NCBI GenBank assembly: GCA_017303755.1
Contig: JAFLBS010000003.1
Coordinates: 124,001-188,000 of the forward strand
Reading direction: 5' to 3'
Source: Flavobacteriales bacterium
GTDB lineage: Bacteria; Bacteroidota; Bacteroidia; Flavobacteriales; Flavobacteriaceae
Length of the DNA stretch: 64,000 bases
Shown: piece after piece, positions 42,850 through 51,504 of the stretch
Layout of the letters: each line of letters opens with the position of its first letter
Position numbering within the stretch: the stretch's first letter is position 1
Made by a program: the position numbers and the translations under genes
Notes under the pieces: model-generated
Databases searched by the model: none
What the model saw: only the letters and a program-made list of their open reading frames with translations
What the model was told of the DNA's origin: nothing

Positions 42850-43749
42850 ATGAGTGGAAATAAAGTCTTAAAAGGTGTTGTTTTAGTAGGATTAGGCGCA
42901 ACGAGTTACGGAATGTTAGCGACTTTTGTAAAGTTGGCTTACAAAGAAAATTACACTACAGCCGAAGTCATTGTTGCTCAATTCATAATCGGAATCATCG
43001 GGATTTTACTCATTAATTTGGTTCAGAAAAAAGCCAAAAGTGATGTGGTAAAAGCGACTCCAAAAAACATCTTTCACTTGATGCTTGCTGGAACTTCATT
43101 GGGATTGACCAGTATTTTTTATTATTTGTGTGTGAAATACATCAACGTATCCATCGCGATTGTTTTGTTGATGCAAACGGTTTGGATGGGCGTTTTATTG
43201 GAATGGATTTTGGATAAAAAAGCACCATCGGGACAAAAAATACTTTCAGTAATTATAGTTTTGGTAGGAACGCTTTTGGCTACTAAATTATACGAGGCTG
43301 ATTTGAACTTAGATTGGAGAGGATTGTTTTGGGGAATTCTAGCTGCGGCATCGTTTACCACAACTATGTTTACTGCGAATAAAGTCGGACTCGGAATCTC
43401 ATCAGCACAACGCAGTTTATACATGCTTTTAGGTGGCGCAGTTGTCGTTTTGATATTCGCATTGCTTACACAAAATACACCTTTCAATTTTGGGATTTTC
43501 ACCAAATGGGGAATTGTTGTCGCGCTATTCGGAACTATAATTCCGCCAATGCTACTCAACGCAGGATTTCCAAATACCGGAATTGGTTTGGGAAGCATTG
43601 TTTCTTCATTAGAACTTCCCGTTTCGGTTACCATGGCATTTTTAATTTTGAATGAAGAAGTAACCTTAATTCAATGGTCGGGAATCGCATTAATCATCTT
43701 GGCAATTGTCATCATGAACATCAACCTAAAATCGGCTAAAAGCCAGTAA
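42850..43749 (+). CDS. EamA family (DMT superfamily) transporter
   Basis: An inner-membrane carrier of 299 aa with ten predicted helices in two EamA halves (GVVLVGLGATSYGMLATFVK and RGLFWGILAAASFTTTMFTA mark the two starts). Typical DMT features include the Glu-Ala-rich helix LELPVSVTMAFLILNEEVT in the last third. It would export a small metabolite or amino acid; the substrate cannot be read. It has its own promoter. Confidence 0.9.
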   Translation: MSGNKVLKGVVLVGLGATSYGMLATFVKLAYKENYTTAEVIVAQFIIGIIGILLINLVQKKAKSDVVKATPKNIFHLMLAGTSLGLTSIFYYLCVKYINVSIAIVLLMQTVWMGVLLEWILDKKAPSGQKILSVIIVLVGTLLATKLYEADLNLDWRGLFWGILAAASFTTTMFTANKVGLGISSAQRSLYMLLGGAVVVLIFALLTQNTPFNFGIFTKWGIVVALFGTIIPPMLLNAGFPNTGIGLGSIVSSLELPVSVTMAFLILNEEVTLIQWSGIALIILAIVIMNINLKSAKSQ

Positions 43750-43827
43750 AATCAATAAGTAGAATTATTTCTACAATTGTATTTTCGTAGTAATTTTTAC
43801 TTATTTTAGTAAAAAACTAATTGCTCT

Positions 43828-44184
43828 ATGGAATACACTTGGCATCTTATTTTGATGGCGGCGCTGTATGTTGCTACAGGTATTTTTCATCTCTCAAAAC
43901 CTGAATTGTATTATAAAATCATCCCATCTTTTTTCGTTTACAAAGATTTTATTAACTTTATGACTGGCTTTCTCCAGATTTTGTTTGGTGCAAGCCTATT
44001 AATTCCTGCATACAAATCAGTCGCAGCCTCGTCTATTATTATTTTATTGATCCTTATTTTTCCTTCAAACATCTTTATGGTTTTGAATAAAAAAGCGCGT
44101 TTAGGATTGCCATTGTGGCTTTTAATTGTACGATTACCATTACAATTCGCCCTAATTTATTGGGCCTATCAATATGTGACCTAA
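43828..44184 (+). CDS. DoxX-like small membrane protein
   Basis: A four-helix membrane protein of 118 aa: [39 protein letters not shown], and [20 protein letters not shown] mark the DoxX-like layout (the GIFH motif and a C-terminal RLPLQ helix). It precedes the aquaporin gene by 20 nt, so they may be co-transcribed. Function is unknown. Confidence 0.8.
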   Translation: MEYTWHLILMAALYVATGIFHLSKPELYYKIIPSFFVYKDFINFMTGFLQILFGASLLIPAYKSVAASSIIILLILIFPSNIFMVLNKKARLGLPLWLLIVRLPLQFALIYWAYQYVT

Positions 44185-44204
44185 TTAACTTAAAACCCTT
44201 TATT

Positions 44205-44906
44205 ATGAAAAAACTTTTTGCAGAATTTTTTGGTACTTTTTGGCTGGTATTTGGAGGTTGTGGTAGCGCTATTTTTGCTGCTGGTATTCCCGATTTAGGA
44301 ATTGGTTTTGCTGGTGTTTCACTGGCATTTGGACTGACAGTGGTTACGATGGCGTATGCTGTTGGACACATTTCTGGCGGACATTTTAATCCTGCTGTTT
44401 CGTTTGGTCTTTGGGCTGGAGGACGATTCTCAATTAAAGATTTAGCGCCTTATATTCTTGCTCAATGCATTGGCGCAATTGCCGCTGCTGGAGTTTTGTA
44501 TTTTATTTGGACCGGAAAAGCCGAAAATATAATTGATGCGACCAAAGCTGGAGCGTTTGCAACCAACGGTTATGGTGATTTTTCGCCAGAAAAGTATTCG
44601 ATTGAATCTGCTTTTTTTGCCGAATTCATACTTACTATGTTCTTCATTATCATCATTATGGGAGCAACTGATAAATTCGCCAACGGAAAATTTGCTGGTT
44701 TAGCCATTGGGTTGGGATTAACTTTGATTCATTTGATTAGTATTCCAATTACCAATACTTCGGTAAATCCAGCTCGATCATTGTCACAAGCGGTAATTAC
44801 TCAAGGTGAACCATTGGCGCAAGTATGGTTGTTTTGGTTAGCACCAATTGCTGGAGCTGTTTTTGGTGGATTCATTTACCGAACACTTTTAGAAAAGAAA
44901 GATTAA
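44205..44906 (+). CDS. aqpZ: Aquaporin Z
   Basis: A water channel of 233 aa with six membrane helices and both NPA motifs ([11 protein letters not shown] and [14 protein letters not shown]). Residues of the aromatic/arginine filter typical for water selectivity are in place (the His of [10 protein letters not shown], Thr in TNTSV, Arg after the second NPA). The frame stays open upstream for 30 codons, but [18 protein letters not shown] is the family start. A miniature element begins at its stop codon. Confidence 0.95.
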   Translation: MKKLFAEFFGTFWLVFGGCGSAIFAAGIPDLGIGFAGVSLAFGLTVVTMAYAVGHISGGHFNPAVSFGLWAGGRFSIKDLAPYILAQCIGAIAAAGVLYFIWTGKAENIIDATKAGAFATNGYGDFSPEKYSIESAFFAEFILTMFFIIIIMGATDKFANGKFAGLAIGLGLTLIHLISIPITNTSVNPARSLSQAVITQGEPLAQVWLFWLAPIAGAVFGGFIYRTLLEKKD

Positions 44907-45120
44907 ATAACGTGAGTTCGATATAAAAACCAAAGAAACATTCACCATTTTAAACAAATTACACGAATTAACACGAATTGAAGATGGAAAATTACACCAA
45001 TAAAATCTGATAAATCAGATTTTAATTCGTGAAATTTAATTATTAAAATTATGATTCGTGTAAATTCGTGCAATTCGTGTCTAAATTTAAATATGCTTAC
45101 GTCGAACTCACGTTAAATAA
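44903..45120. mobile_element. Miniature inverted-repeat element, copy 2, with 8-bp target duplication
   Basis: The core 44911-45112 has the same inverted ends as copy 1 (CGTGAGTTCGA / TCGAACTCACG), and is flanked by an exact 8-bp direct repeat TTAAATAA at 44903-44910 and 45113-45120. It is 57 bp longer than copy 1: a segment containing AAATCTGAT / ATCAGATTT lies between two AAAATTA repeats and is absent there. No gene is present. The left TTAAATAA includes the aqpZ stop codon, so the insertion left the protein intact. Confidence 0.9.
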
Positions 45121-45239
45121 ATTAAACTCCGTTTGATAAAATCAGACCATCAAACAGCTTAAAAGAACTTAATGAAACTTAATCTCTTAATGGTGTAAAG
45201 AAATAAAAACCTTATTTTAAAAAATTAATTAACAATTGT

Positions 45240-45267
45240 AAAAGCGGTGAAGTTCATCGCTTTTTTT
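45240..45267 (+). terminator. Terminator after aqpZ and its inserted element
   Basis: AAAAGCGGTGA pairs with TCATCGCTTTT (one G-T) around a 3-nt loop, followed by T-run. It now stands well downstream of aqpZ because of the insertion. Confidence 0.75.
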
Positions 45268-45278
45268 ATTTTTGTCGG

Positions 45279-45881
45279 ATGAGTAGTTTATTCCCATCTG
45301 AAAAAATAATTTTCGATTTACCCAACGCCGAAGTGGAATATCATCCTCATTTTTTTGATGCAGAAAAAGCCGATTTATTGTTTCAAAAGTTACATACTGA
45401 AACACCTTGGCAACACGATAACATAACTGTTTTCGGAAAAAGTCACCCGCAACCTCGACTGACGGCTTTGTATGGAAACGAAGGAAAATCATATTCCTAT
45501 TCGAATATTGTAATGCACCCACACAAATGGAATTCGATACTGATGTTCATCAAAAACGAGGTAGAAAGCGTTTGCAATGAAAATTTCACCACCGTTTTAC
45601 TCAACTTATACCGAAATGGTCAAGATAGTAATGGTTGGCATGCTGACAATGAAAAAGAATTGGGTAAAAATCCGGTTATTGCATCAGTTAGTTTGGGTGC
45701 CGAACGAATGTTTCATTTGCAACATAATATCATAAAGGAAGCCAATGTAAAATTAGCTTTAGAGCATGGAAGTTTATTATTGATGAAAGGAGAAACGCAG
45801 CATTTCTGGAAACATCAGATTCCGAAAACAGCAAAACCTGTTGGCCCACGAATTAATTTGACCTTTCGTACTATCAAATAA
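45279..45881 (+). CDS. alkB: AlkB-like alpha-ketoglutarate-dependent dioxygenase
   Basis: A DNA/RNA repair enzyme that removes methyl adducts by oxidation. Key residues: HxD in NGWHADNEKELG, the second iron His in QHFWKHQIPK, and RINLTFR at the C-terminus binding 2-oxoglutarate; PLTALYG/SYSNI parts fit the ALKBH2/3-like branch. Length 200 aa is normal. The gene follows a terminator directly; TATTTTTG sits only 4 nt before the ATG, so the message may be nearly leaderless, though no -33 element is visible. Confidence 0.9.
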   Translation: MSSLFPSEKIIFDLPNAEVEYHPHFFDAEKADLLFQKLHTETPWQHDNITVFGKSHPQPRLTALYGNEGKSYSYSNIVMHPHKWNSILMFIKNEVESVCNENFTTVLLNLYRNGQDSNGWHADNEKELGKNPVIASVSLGAERMFHLQHNIIKEANVKLALEHGSLLLMKGETQHFWKHQIPKTAKPVGPRINLTFRTIK

Positions 45882-45914
45882 AATTTTACTTATTTTTGAT
45901 AGAAACTAATCCCA

Positions 45915-46742
45915 ATGGAAAACATCATCAACTACTTTGAAACCATACCTTCACTTCACAGAGGTCTAATTTTGGCTGGAGGAATTGCACTCTTTTGGCT
46001 AATTGAAAGCGCTGTTCCCTTTTTTAAATTTCAATACAATAAATGGCATCATGCTGGCATCAATATCTTTTTTACGCTAACTACAATTGTAATTAATTTT
46101 GCTTTAGCATTTATTTTAATCAAAACTGCAGATTATGTTACGCAAAGTCAATTCGGAATTTTGAATTGGTTGCCTTCGATGAATATCGTGATTTACACAA
46201 TTGTTGGATTATTATTGATGGACTTTTTTGGTGCTTATTTGGCACATTTTGTAGAACACAAAGTAAAATTTCTATGGCGATTTCATTTGATTCATCATAC
46301 TGATACTTATATTGACACCACATCAGGAAACCGACATCATCCGGGTGAAAGTGTCATTCGTTTTGCTTTTACAACTTTGGGAGTTTTGGTTGTTGGCGCA
46401 CCCATGTGGATGGTTTTCATGTACCAAACTTTATCAGTAGTGGCAACCCAATTAACGCATGCCAACATTTGTTTGCCTAAGAAATTAGACAAAGTAATCA
46501 GTTATTTTTTGGTTTCACCTGATATGCATAAAATTCACCATCATTATCAATTGCCCTACACCGATAGTAATTACGGAAATATTTTTTCGGTTTGGGATCG
46601 CCTGTTTGGTACTTATTTATATTTGAATCGTGAAGACATTGTTTATGGTGTTGACACGCACATGGACCCAAAAGAACACAATGTTTTAGTGAATTTATTG
46701 AAAATTCCGTTTCAAAAATCGAGGTCAGCAAGAACAGAATAA
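45915..46742 (+). CDS. Sterol desaturase / fatty acid hydroxylase family protein
   Basis: A membrane di-iron enzyme of 275 aa. Helices near 17-35, 46-66 and 90-108 precede the His motifs HFVEH, HLIHHTD and HKIHHHYQ of the fatty-acid hydroxylase superfamily. Substrate is a lipid, perhaps a fatty-acyl chain or carotenoid-like molecule; not determinable. It starts 33 nt after alkB on the same strand. Confidence 0.9.
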   Translation: MENIINYFETIPSLHRGLILAGGIALFWLIESAVPFFKFQYNKWHHAGINIFFTLTTIVINFALAFILIKTADYVTQSQFGILNWLPSMNIVIYTIVGLLLMDFFGAYLAHFVEHKVKFLWRFHLIHHTDTYIDTTSGNRHHPGESVIRFAFTTLGVLVVGAPMWMVFMYQTLSVVATQLTHANICLPKKLDKVISYFLVSPDMHKIHHHYQLPYTDSNYGNIFSVWDRLFGTYLYLNREDIVYGVDTHMDPKEHNVLVNLLKIPFQKSRSARTE

Positions 46743-46842
46743 AAAATTTTATATCAATTTAAAAAGTAATTATTTTTTTTATTAATATTGGTATATCATT
46801 TGAGTAGACATAGTTATATAACGTTAATTGTACTTTTAACTA

Positions 46843-47121
46843 ATGAAAAAAAGTAAAAGAGTAGAACTTGACAGCGAACAATTAGAGAGAGTTGTCAGTA
46901 TGGCGCAAGAGGAAAGAAAACCTTTTGAAGTTTTAAAAGCTGAGTTTGGTATCACCGAAAATGAAGTTACCGAACTGATGAGAAAGAGATTATCCAAAGA
47001 TAATTTTGAATTGTGGAAAAAGAAGGTTACCGCTAGCAAACCAAAGCCAAAACCAATGGTTGACGACTTTGATGACGATGACTTAGATAGTAAATACTAT
47101 ATAAAAAATAAATTTGACTAA
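46843..47121 (+). CDS. TIGR03643 / DUF2805 family protein
   Basis: A small protein (92 aa) with LERVVSMAQEERKPFEVLKA, FGITENEVTELMRKRL and NFELWKKKV, which are the conserved blocks of TIGR03643 (DUF2805). A helix-turn-helix-like fold is possible. The C-terminus adds a charged tail (VDDFDDDDLDSKYYIKNK). Function unknown. A strong terminator follows. Confidence 0.85.
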   Translation: MKKSKRVELDSEQLERVVSMAQEERKPFEVLKAEFGITENEVTELMRKRLSKDNFELWKKKVTASKPKPKPMVDDFDDDDLDSKYYIKNKFD

Positions 47122-47125
47122 TCAT

Positions 47126-47154
47126 AAAAACTCCTGAATAACAGGAGTTTTTTT
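47126..47154 (+). terminator. Terminator after TIGR03643 gene
   Basis: AAAAACTCCTG and CAGGAGTTTTT form an 11-bp stem with a 5-nt loop and T-run. Confidence 0.85.
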
Positions 47155-47201
47155 ATTTTATTAATGTAAATTTACATTTGAATCTAAATTACTAAACCAA
47201 C

Positions 47202-48140
47202 ATGAAAAAACTACTTTTTCTAATACTATTAAACCCTTTGTTTTTTTCTTTTTCGCAGGATAAAAAAATTAAAACCAATGAAATTGAGGTCAACTCGATC
47301 ATAAAAGGAACGTTATTTTCTGTAGAAAACATAATAAAAAAACCAACTTTGGTAATTTTAATTGCGGGATCAGGTCCGACTGATAGAAATGGAAACACTA
47401 AAGGAACTGGCGAAAACAATTCCCTCAAATATTTAGCCGAAGGCTTGACCAACGAAAAAACAGTAGTCTTCAGTTATGACAAGCGAATTTTTCAACAAAT
47501 GAATAATAAAAATTTGGATGAAAAAACGCTTCGATTTGATGATATGATTGTTGATGCAGGAGTCGTTTTTAAGTACTTTAAAGGGCAAAATGAATTTGGT
47601 AAAATCTATTTTGCCGGACACAGTGAAGGCTCGTTGGTTGGCATGATTGCTGCCCGTGAACAAAAAGCCGATGGTTTTATTTCGATAGCTGGAGCTGGGC
47701 GACCAATAGATGAAGTTTTGTTAGAGCAAATTGAAAAACAAGCCACAATCATATTAGAAGATTCCAAAACGGTTTTAGATAGTTTAAGAAAAGGAATAAC
47801 AGTTGAAATCAAAAATCCAATGTTGAATGTGCTTTTTAGAGAAAGTGTACAACCGTACATGATTTCGTGGATCAAACTAAAACCTCAAGAAGAAATCAAA
47901 AAACTAAACATTCCGATATTGATTATCAACGGAACGAAAGACATTCAGGTTGGCGAAAATGAAGCGAGGATTTTACATAAAGCCAATCCAAAATCGGAAT
48001 TAGTGATTATTGAGAACATGAATCATGTGTTCAAAGAGGTCAAAACGGAGGAAGAAAACATTAAATCATACAGTGACCCAAGTTTTCCTGTCATACCCAG
48101 CTTAATTGAGACCATTACTAAGTTCATTACTAAAAAATAA
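47202..48140 (+). CDS. Exported alpha/beta hydrolase
   Basis: A signal peptide (FFSFSQ) is followed by a serine hydrolase fold: ILIAGSGPTDRNGN (oxyanion loop), FAGHSEGSLVGM (nucleophile), ILIINGTKDIQVG (acid) and ENMNHVFKEV (His). All three catalytic residues are present. The group is often annotated as alpha/beta hydrolase or dienelactone-type and includes exported bacterial esterases. Its substrate is unknown. It is a single gene. Confidence 0.88.
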   Translation: MKKLLFLILLNPLFFSFSQDKKIKTNEIEVNSIIKGTLFSVENIIKKPTLVILIAGSGPTDRNGNTKGTGENNSLKYLAEGLTNEKTVVFSYDKRIFQQMNNKNLDEKTLRFDDMIVDAGVVFKYFKGQNEFGKIYFAGHSEGSLVGMIAAREQKADGFISIAGAGRPIDEVLLEQIEKQATIILEDSKTVLDSLRKGITVEIKNPMLNVLFRESVQPYMISWIKLKPQEEIKKLNIPILIINGTKDIQVGENEARILHKANPKSELVIIENMNHVFKEVKTEEENIKSYSDPSFPVIPSLIETITKFITKK

Positions 48141-48163
48141 AGGAAAAAAAATAGTTCAAAATG

Positions 48164-48199
48164 AATCCTCATTGAATAGTAATTCATTGAGGATTTTTT
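48164..48199 (+). terminator. Terminator after the hydrolase gene
   Basis: AATCCTCATTGAAT and ATTCATTGAGGATT pair with one mismatch around a 4-nt loop, followed by TTTTT. Confidence 0.85.
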
Positions 48200-48225
48200 C
48201 ATTATTTTGCGCCAAAATAAAAATT

Positions 48226-48936
48226 ATGTTGAAACGTATTTTACTAATTGCCACCGCTCTGATTTTAGCTTCTTGTTCGGAAAAAAAATCAGATAAAAAC
48301 CTAGAAATAACTGGGTTTGTAAAAGGATTGAAAAAAGGAACTCTTTATATTCAAAAAATCAACGATACAGTTTTGGTACCGTTAGATACTATAAAAATAA
48401 ATGGTGATTCACATTTTAAAAGTGAAATGAATATTGATGAACCTGAAATGTTCTATTTATTCTTGGATCGTGGTGTAAGTAATTCACTAGATAATAACAT
48501 TGTTTTTTTTGCTGAAAAAGGTAAAATTAACATTGAAACTTCGTTGGATTTCTTTACTGGTGATGCTAAAATAACGGGATCAAAAAATCATGATTTATAT
48601 GAAGAGTATAAGAAAGTGGTTTCACGCTATGTAGACCAAAATTTAAACTTGATTAAAGAGGAAATTTTAGCAAAAAACGATGCAAAAAAAATGGAAGTGA
48701 TACAGAAAAAACAAGGCGATATTCTAAAAAGCAAGTATTTGTATACAACGAATTTTGCTGTAAATAATAGAGATTACGAAGTTGCACCTTACGTAACATT
48801 AGCTGAAATTTATGATATCAATTTGAAATACCTTGATACTATTCAAAAATCATTATCACCTAAAGTAGCTAAATCAATGTATGGAAAAAAGCTTGATTTA
48901 CTAATTGCAGAAAGAAAAAAAATGGAGAGCAAATAA
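48226..48936 (+). CDS. DUF4369 lipoprotein
   Basis: The lipoprotein signal ends ALILASCSEKK (Cys17). The next region ITGFVKGLKKGTLYIQKIN followed by SHFKSEMNIDEPEMFYLFLD matches the DUF4369 domain. Unlike the usual TlpA-like proteins that carry DUF4369 followed by a thioredoxin domain, this one ends in a helical tail (about residues 120-236) with no thioredoxin fold. The frame runs 40 codons upstream of this ATG, but the signal peptide fixes the start. Function unknown. Confidence 0.85.
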   Translation: MLKRILLIATALILASCSEKKSDKNLEITGFVKGLKKGTLYIQKINDTVLVPLDTIKINGDSHFKSEMNIDEPEMFYLFLDRGVSNSLDNNIVFFAEKGKINIETSLDFFTGDAKITGSKNHDLYEEYKKVVSRYVDQNLNLIKEEILAKNDAKKMEVIQKKQGDILKSKYLYTTNFAVNNRDYEVAPYVTLAEIYDINLKYLDTIQKSLSPKVAKSMYGKKLDLLIAERKKMESK

Positions 48937-48957
48937 ATCTCTAGAAGCTATTAAAAT

Positions 48958-48988
48958 CAAAACCATCTGAATTGAGATGGTTTTTTTG
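48958..48988 (+). terminator. Terminator after the DUF4369 gene
   Basis: AAACCATCT and AGATGGTTT form a 9-bp stem with a 6-nt loop and T-run. Confidence 0.8.
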
Positions 48989-49032
48989 ATTAAAAACAAA
49001 AAAGGAAAGCAGATTGCTTTCCTTTTTTTTAG

Positions 49033-49106
49033 AGCCGATAGAGGGACTCGAACCCACGACCTGCTGATTACAAATCAGCTGCTCTAGCCAGCTGAGCTAC
49101 ATCGGC
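49033..49106 (-). tRNA. tRNA-Thr (anticodon TGT)
   Basis: Read on the minus strand: a 7-bp acceptor stem (GCCGATG with TATCGGC, one G-U), D-arm with GCTGGCTAG, anticodon arm CTGATTTGTAATCAG with anticodon TGT (reads ACA), a short variable loop and T-arm GTGGGTTCGAGTCCC. The discriminator is T, and CCA is not encoded. Confidence 0.95.
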
Positions 49107-49184
49107 GTCTCAATTCGTCTGCAAATATATATTTCAAATTTAATTATCCAAAATATTTTTGCACTTTTTTATCGAAATTTTGAA

Positions 49185-49451
49185 TTATAATGCGTTGATT
49201 TTAGCAACCAATTGATTAGCAGTTTGTTCTAATTCGGCATTGATTTGCTTAAAATGTGCTTTTTTATTTTCAACTTTCTTATCGTTTACCTTAGCGATTA
49301 GAGCATCAAATGACTCAATAGCTTCGTCAATAATAGCATTAGTTGCATCAGTAGGTTTTCCGGCTGTTGTCATCTCACAGATGTAAACTGCTTCAATGAT
49401 ATCACCTAAAACGAAATTGATGTCTTTTTTTAAATTTTTTACACTTGGCAT
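49185..49451 (-). CDS. Small conserved flavobacterial protein
   Basis: An 88-aa, mostly helical cytosolic protein (MPSVKNLKKDINFVLGDIIE ... LEQTANQLVAKINAL). I recall near-identical openings in other flavobacteria, but no function is known. It carries its own promoter upstream, within the manA/88-aa spacer, and follows manA on the same strand. Confidence 0.75.
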   Translation of the reverse strand: MPSVKNLKKDINFVLGDIIEAVYICEMTTAGKPTDATNAIIDEAIESFDALIAKVNDKKVENKKAHFKQINAELEQTANQLVAKINAL

Positions 49452-49476
49452 TTTCTTTTATTTTTAAAATTTGATG

Positions 49477-49506
49477 CAAAATTACGGATAATCTTTTGAA
49501 AACAAG
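49477..49506 (-). promoter_or_regulatory. Candidate promoter of the 88-aa gene
   Basis: On the minus strand, CTTG (49503-49506), an 18-bp spacer and TAATTTTG (49477-49484) resemble the Bacteroidota consensus, leaving a short leader to the ATG at 49451. Confidence 0.5.
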
Positions 49507-49509
49507 TCC

Positions 49510-50469
49510 TTAAATATAAATTTCTAAGATACTCGCTTTTCCTGAAAGCATAAAATCATCTGTTTGTGCTGGAATTAAAACTGTATCTCCTGTTTTGTAG
49601 ATGTATTTAGTATCGTTTATATTCAATTCAAATTCGCCATCAACACACATATACACTCTAAAAGTTTCTTTGTTAGAAAATACTTTTAAAGTACCATCCA
49701 ACGGAATAAAATTAGTAGTGAAGTACTGACAAGTAGCAATTTCATTAGATGCATTTTCTTTCTTTTTATACTTTCTTTCGGCTTCAACAACATCATAATT
49801 AATGGCGTCTAAAGCTAAATCAATGTGTAATTCGCGTTTATTTCCATTGGCATCAACCCGATCAAAATCATATAAACGATAAGTAATATCAGAGGTTTGC
49901 TGAATTTCGGCTATAACTGTTCCAGCTCCAATGGCATGAACCGTTCCTGTATTTAAAAAGAAAACATCTCCTTTTTTTACATTTTTAGTATCTAAAATAT
50001 TTAATAAGGTTTTACTTTCTAAATGGCGAATGTATTCCTCTTTTGAAGAATCTTTTTTAAAACCAACAATCAATCGAGCTTCTTTATCGGCTTGCATCAC
50101 ATACCACATCTCGGTTTTACCAAAAGAATTGTGACGTTGTTTTGCCAATTCATCATTAGGGTGAACTTGAATTGACAAATCTTCTCGCGCATCCAAATAC
50201 TTAAACAATAACGGAAATTGATTCCCAAATCGTTCATACACTCTGGTTCCGAGTAATTCATTCGGATAAAGAGCTATAATCTCATTGAGTGATTTGCCTT
50301 CAAATGTACCATTAGAAACTATGCTAACATCGTTTTCAACGGTAGATATTTCCCAACTTTCACCTGTAATACTAGAGAAAATAGGTTTGTTTAAATAATC
50401 TCTTAATTTGGTTCCACCCCAAATTCGGTCTTTTAAAATGGGTTGAAATTGTAAAGGATAAAACTTCAT
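49510..50469 (-). CDS. manA: Mannose-6-phosphate isomerase, class I
   Basis: It interconverts mannose-6-phosphate and fructose-6-phosphate. The zinc site is seen as QVHPND (Gln and His), TEMWYVM (Glu) and the later HAIGAG (His), with RLYDFDR near. The N-terminal MKFYPLQFQPILKDRIWGG and the C-terminal cupin segment fit. Length 319 aa is the short class I form of Bacteroidota. It starts a minus-strand series of housekeeping genes. Confidence 0.93.
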   Translation of the reverse strand: MKFYPLQFQPILKDRIWGGTKLRDYLNKPIFSSITGESWEISTVENDVSIVSNGTFEGKSLNEIIALYPNELLGTRVYERFGNQFPLLFKYLDAREDLSIQVHPNDELAKQRHNSFGKTEMWYVMQADKEARLIVGFKKDSSKEEYIRHLESKTLLNILDTKNVKKGDVFFLNTGTVHAIGAGTVIAEIQQTSDITYRLYDFDRVDANGNKRELHIDLALDAINYDVVEAERKYKKKENASNEIATCQYFTTNFIPLDGTLKVFSNKETFRVYMCVDGEFELNINDTKYIYKTGDTVLIPAQTDDFMLSGKASILEIYI

Positions 50470-50572
50470 TGATTTGATTTAGAGTGCAAAGATGCGAAAA
50501 AATAAAAATACTATTTTGTCAATTTATTGCTATTGAGTATAGTTGAATAACGAAAAGGCTACAAAAAAAGTA

Positions 50573-51022
50573 TTATTTCAACCTTTTTAAAGTTTCTAAC
50601 GCTTTTCTAATGTGAGATTTTGCCGTCATACTGTTGAATTTCATCTGAATGATTCCGTTAGCATCTATAACATAAGTTTCGCGACCTGGCAAAATCAGAA
50701 AATTATTTTCTACTCCAAAAAGTTTGCGGAGTTTTTTATCGTTGTCTGAGAGTAAAATAAATGGTAAACTGAATTTACTTTTGAATTGAATGTGCGACTC
50801 AACTGAATCCGAACTGATTCCAATTACTTCTGCGCCTAATTCTTTAAAATCCTGATACGAGTCTCTGAAACTACAGGCTTCAACAGTACAACCCGGCGTG
50901 TCGTCTTTGGGATAAAAATAAATAACTAAAGGTTGTTTTCCAATATATTGAGCACTATCAAAAGTGCTTCCGTTAGTGTCTTTGGCTGTAAAATGCGGAA
51001 TCGCATCACCTACTTTTAACAT
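50573..51022 (-). CDS. bcp: Thioredoxin-dependent thiol peroxidase (Bcp/PrxQ)
   Basis: A cytosolic peroxiredoxin that reduces peroxides. Peroxidatic Cys45 lies in DDTPGCTVEAC with the resolving Cys50 five residues on, the PrxQ arrangement. Length 149 aa is normal. It directly follows the PTPS gene (2-nt gap), so they share a transcript. Confidence 0.95.
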   Translation of the reverse strand: MLKVGDAIPHFTAKDTNGSTFDSAQYIGKQPLVIYFYPKDDTPGCTVEACSFRDSYQDFKELGAEVIGISSDSVESHIQFKSKFSLPFILLSDNDKKLRKLFGVENNFLILPGRETYVIDANGIIQMKFNSMTAKSHIRKALETLKRLK

Positions 51023-51024
51023 AA

Positions 51025-51435
51025 TTAGTTGCCTTTGTAGGTTACAAAATTGCGTGGTGTTTCGTACAATACCACTTCCAATTCTTTAGAAGTATCAATG
51101 TACTTTCTGAGTTTATTCCAAATCACAACAGCAATATTTTCGGCAGTCGGATTTAAATCGGCAAATTCAGAAACATCCAAATTCAGGTTCTTGTGATCAA
51201 ATGCTTCTTCTATGTGCAATTTAATTAAATCGGAAAGGATTTTTACATCGATTACGAATCCGGTTTCTGGATCAATTTCACCAGTAACCGAAACGATTAA
51301 CTCATAATTATGACCGTGAAAGTTCGGATTGTTGCATTTCCCGAAAATCAAATCGTTTTGCTCCATCGACCAATCTTTACGATACAATCGGTGTGCTGCG
51401 TTAAAATGCGCTTTTCTGGAAACAGTAACTTTCAT
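51025..51435 (-). CDS. 6-pyruvoyl-tetrahydropterin / 6-carboxytetrahydropterin synthase
   Basis: A cytosolic pterin synthase fold: zinc ligands His15, His40 and His42 (FNAAHR and FHGHNY) and catalytic Cys34 in FGKCNNPNFHGHNY. The segment CNNPN-x-HGHNY and GEIDPETG is the pattern of animal PTPS rather than of the short QueD, so it may make a biopterin-type product or serve in queuosine synthesis. Length 136 aa. It is coupled to bcp with a 2-nt gap. Confidence 0.9.
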   Translation of the reverse strand: MKVTVSRKAHFNAAHRLYRKDWSMEQNDLIFGKCNNPNFHGHNYELIVSVTGEIDPETGFVIDVKILSDLIKLHIEEAFDHKNLNLDVSEFADLNPTAENIAVVIWNKLRKYIDTSKELEVVLYETPRNFVTYKGN

Positions 51436-51473
51436 TTTGTATGTTTTTTATTTAAGGACAATCGTATATTTTA

Positions 51474-51500
51474 AGCCCTTCGACTGCGCTCAGGGTGACA
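51474..51500. repeat. CTTCGACTGCGCTCAGGGTGACA-type dispersed repeat
   Basis: AGCCCTTCGACTGCGCTCAG followed by GGTGACA is a well-known dispersed intergenic sequence in many bacterial genomes. It lies in the short spacer between the PTPS gene and idi. Its GC content is far above that of the surroundings. Confidence 0.6.
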
Positions 51501-51504
51501 AATA

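Noticed and set aside
44115-44204. Upstream extension of aquaporin Z
   Set aside because: The extra 30 residues lie in another frame of the DoxX-like gene and are absent from the aquaporin family.
45267-45279. Leaderless alkB message from TATTTTTG just before the ATG
   Set aside because: No -33 TTTG lies 19-21 bp upstream because a terminator stem is there; the -7-like box may be chance T-rich sequence.
48106-48225. Upstream extension of the DUF4369 lipoprotein
   Set aside because: The extension crosses a strong terminator and precedes a perfect lipoprotein signal.
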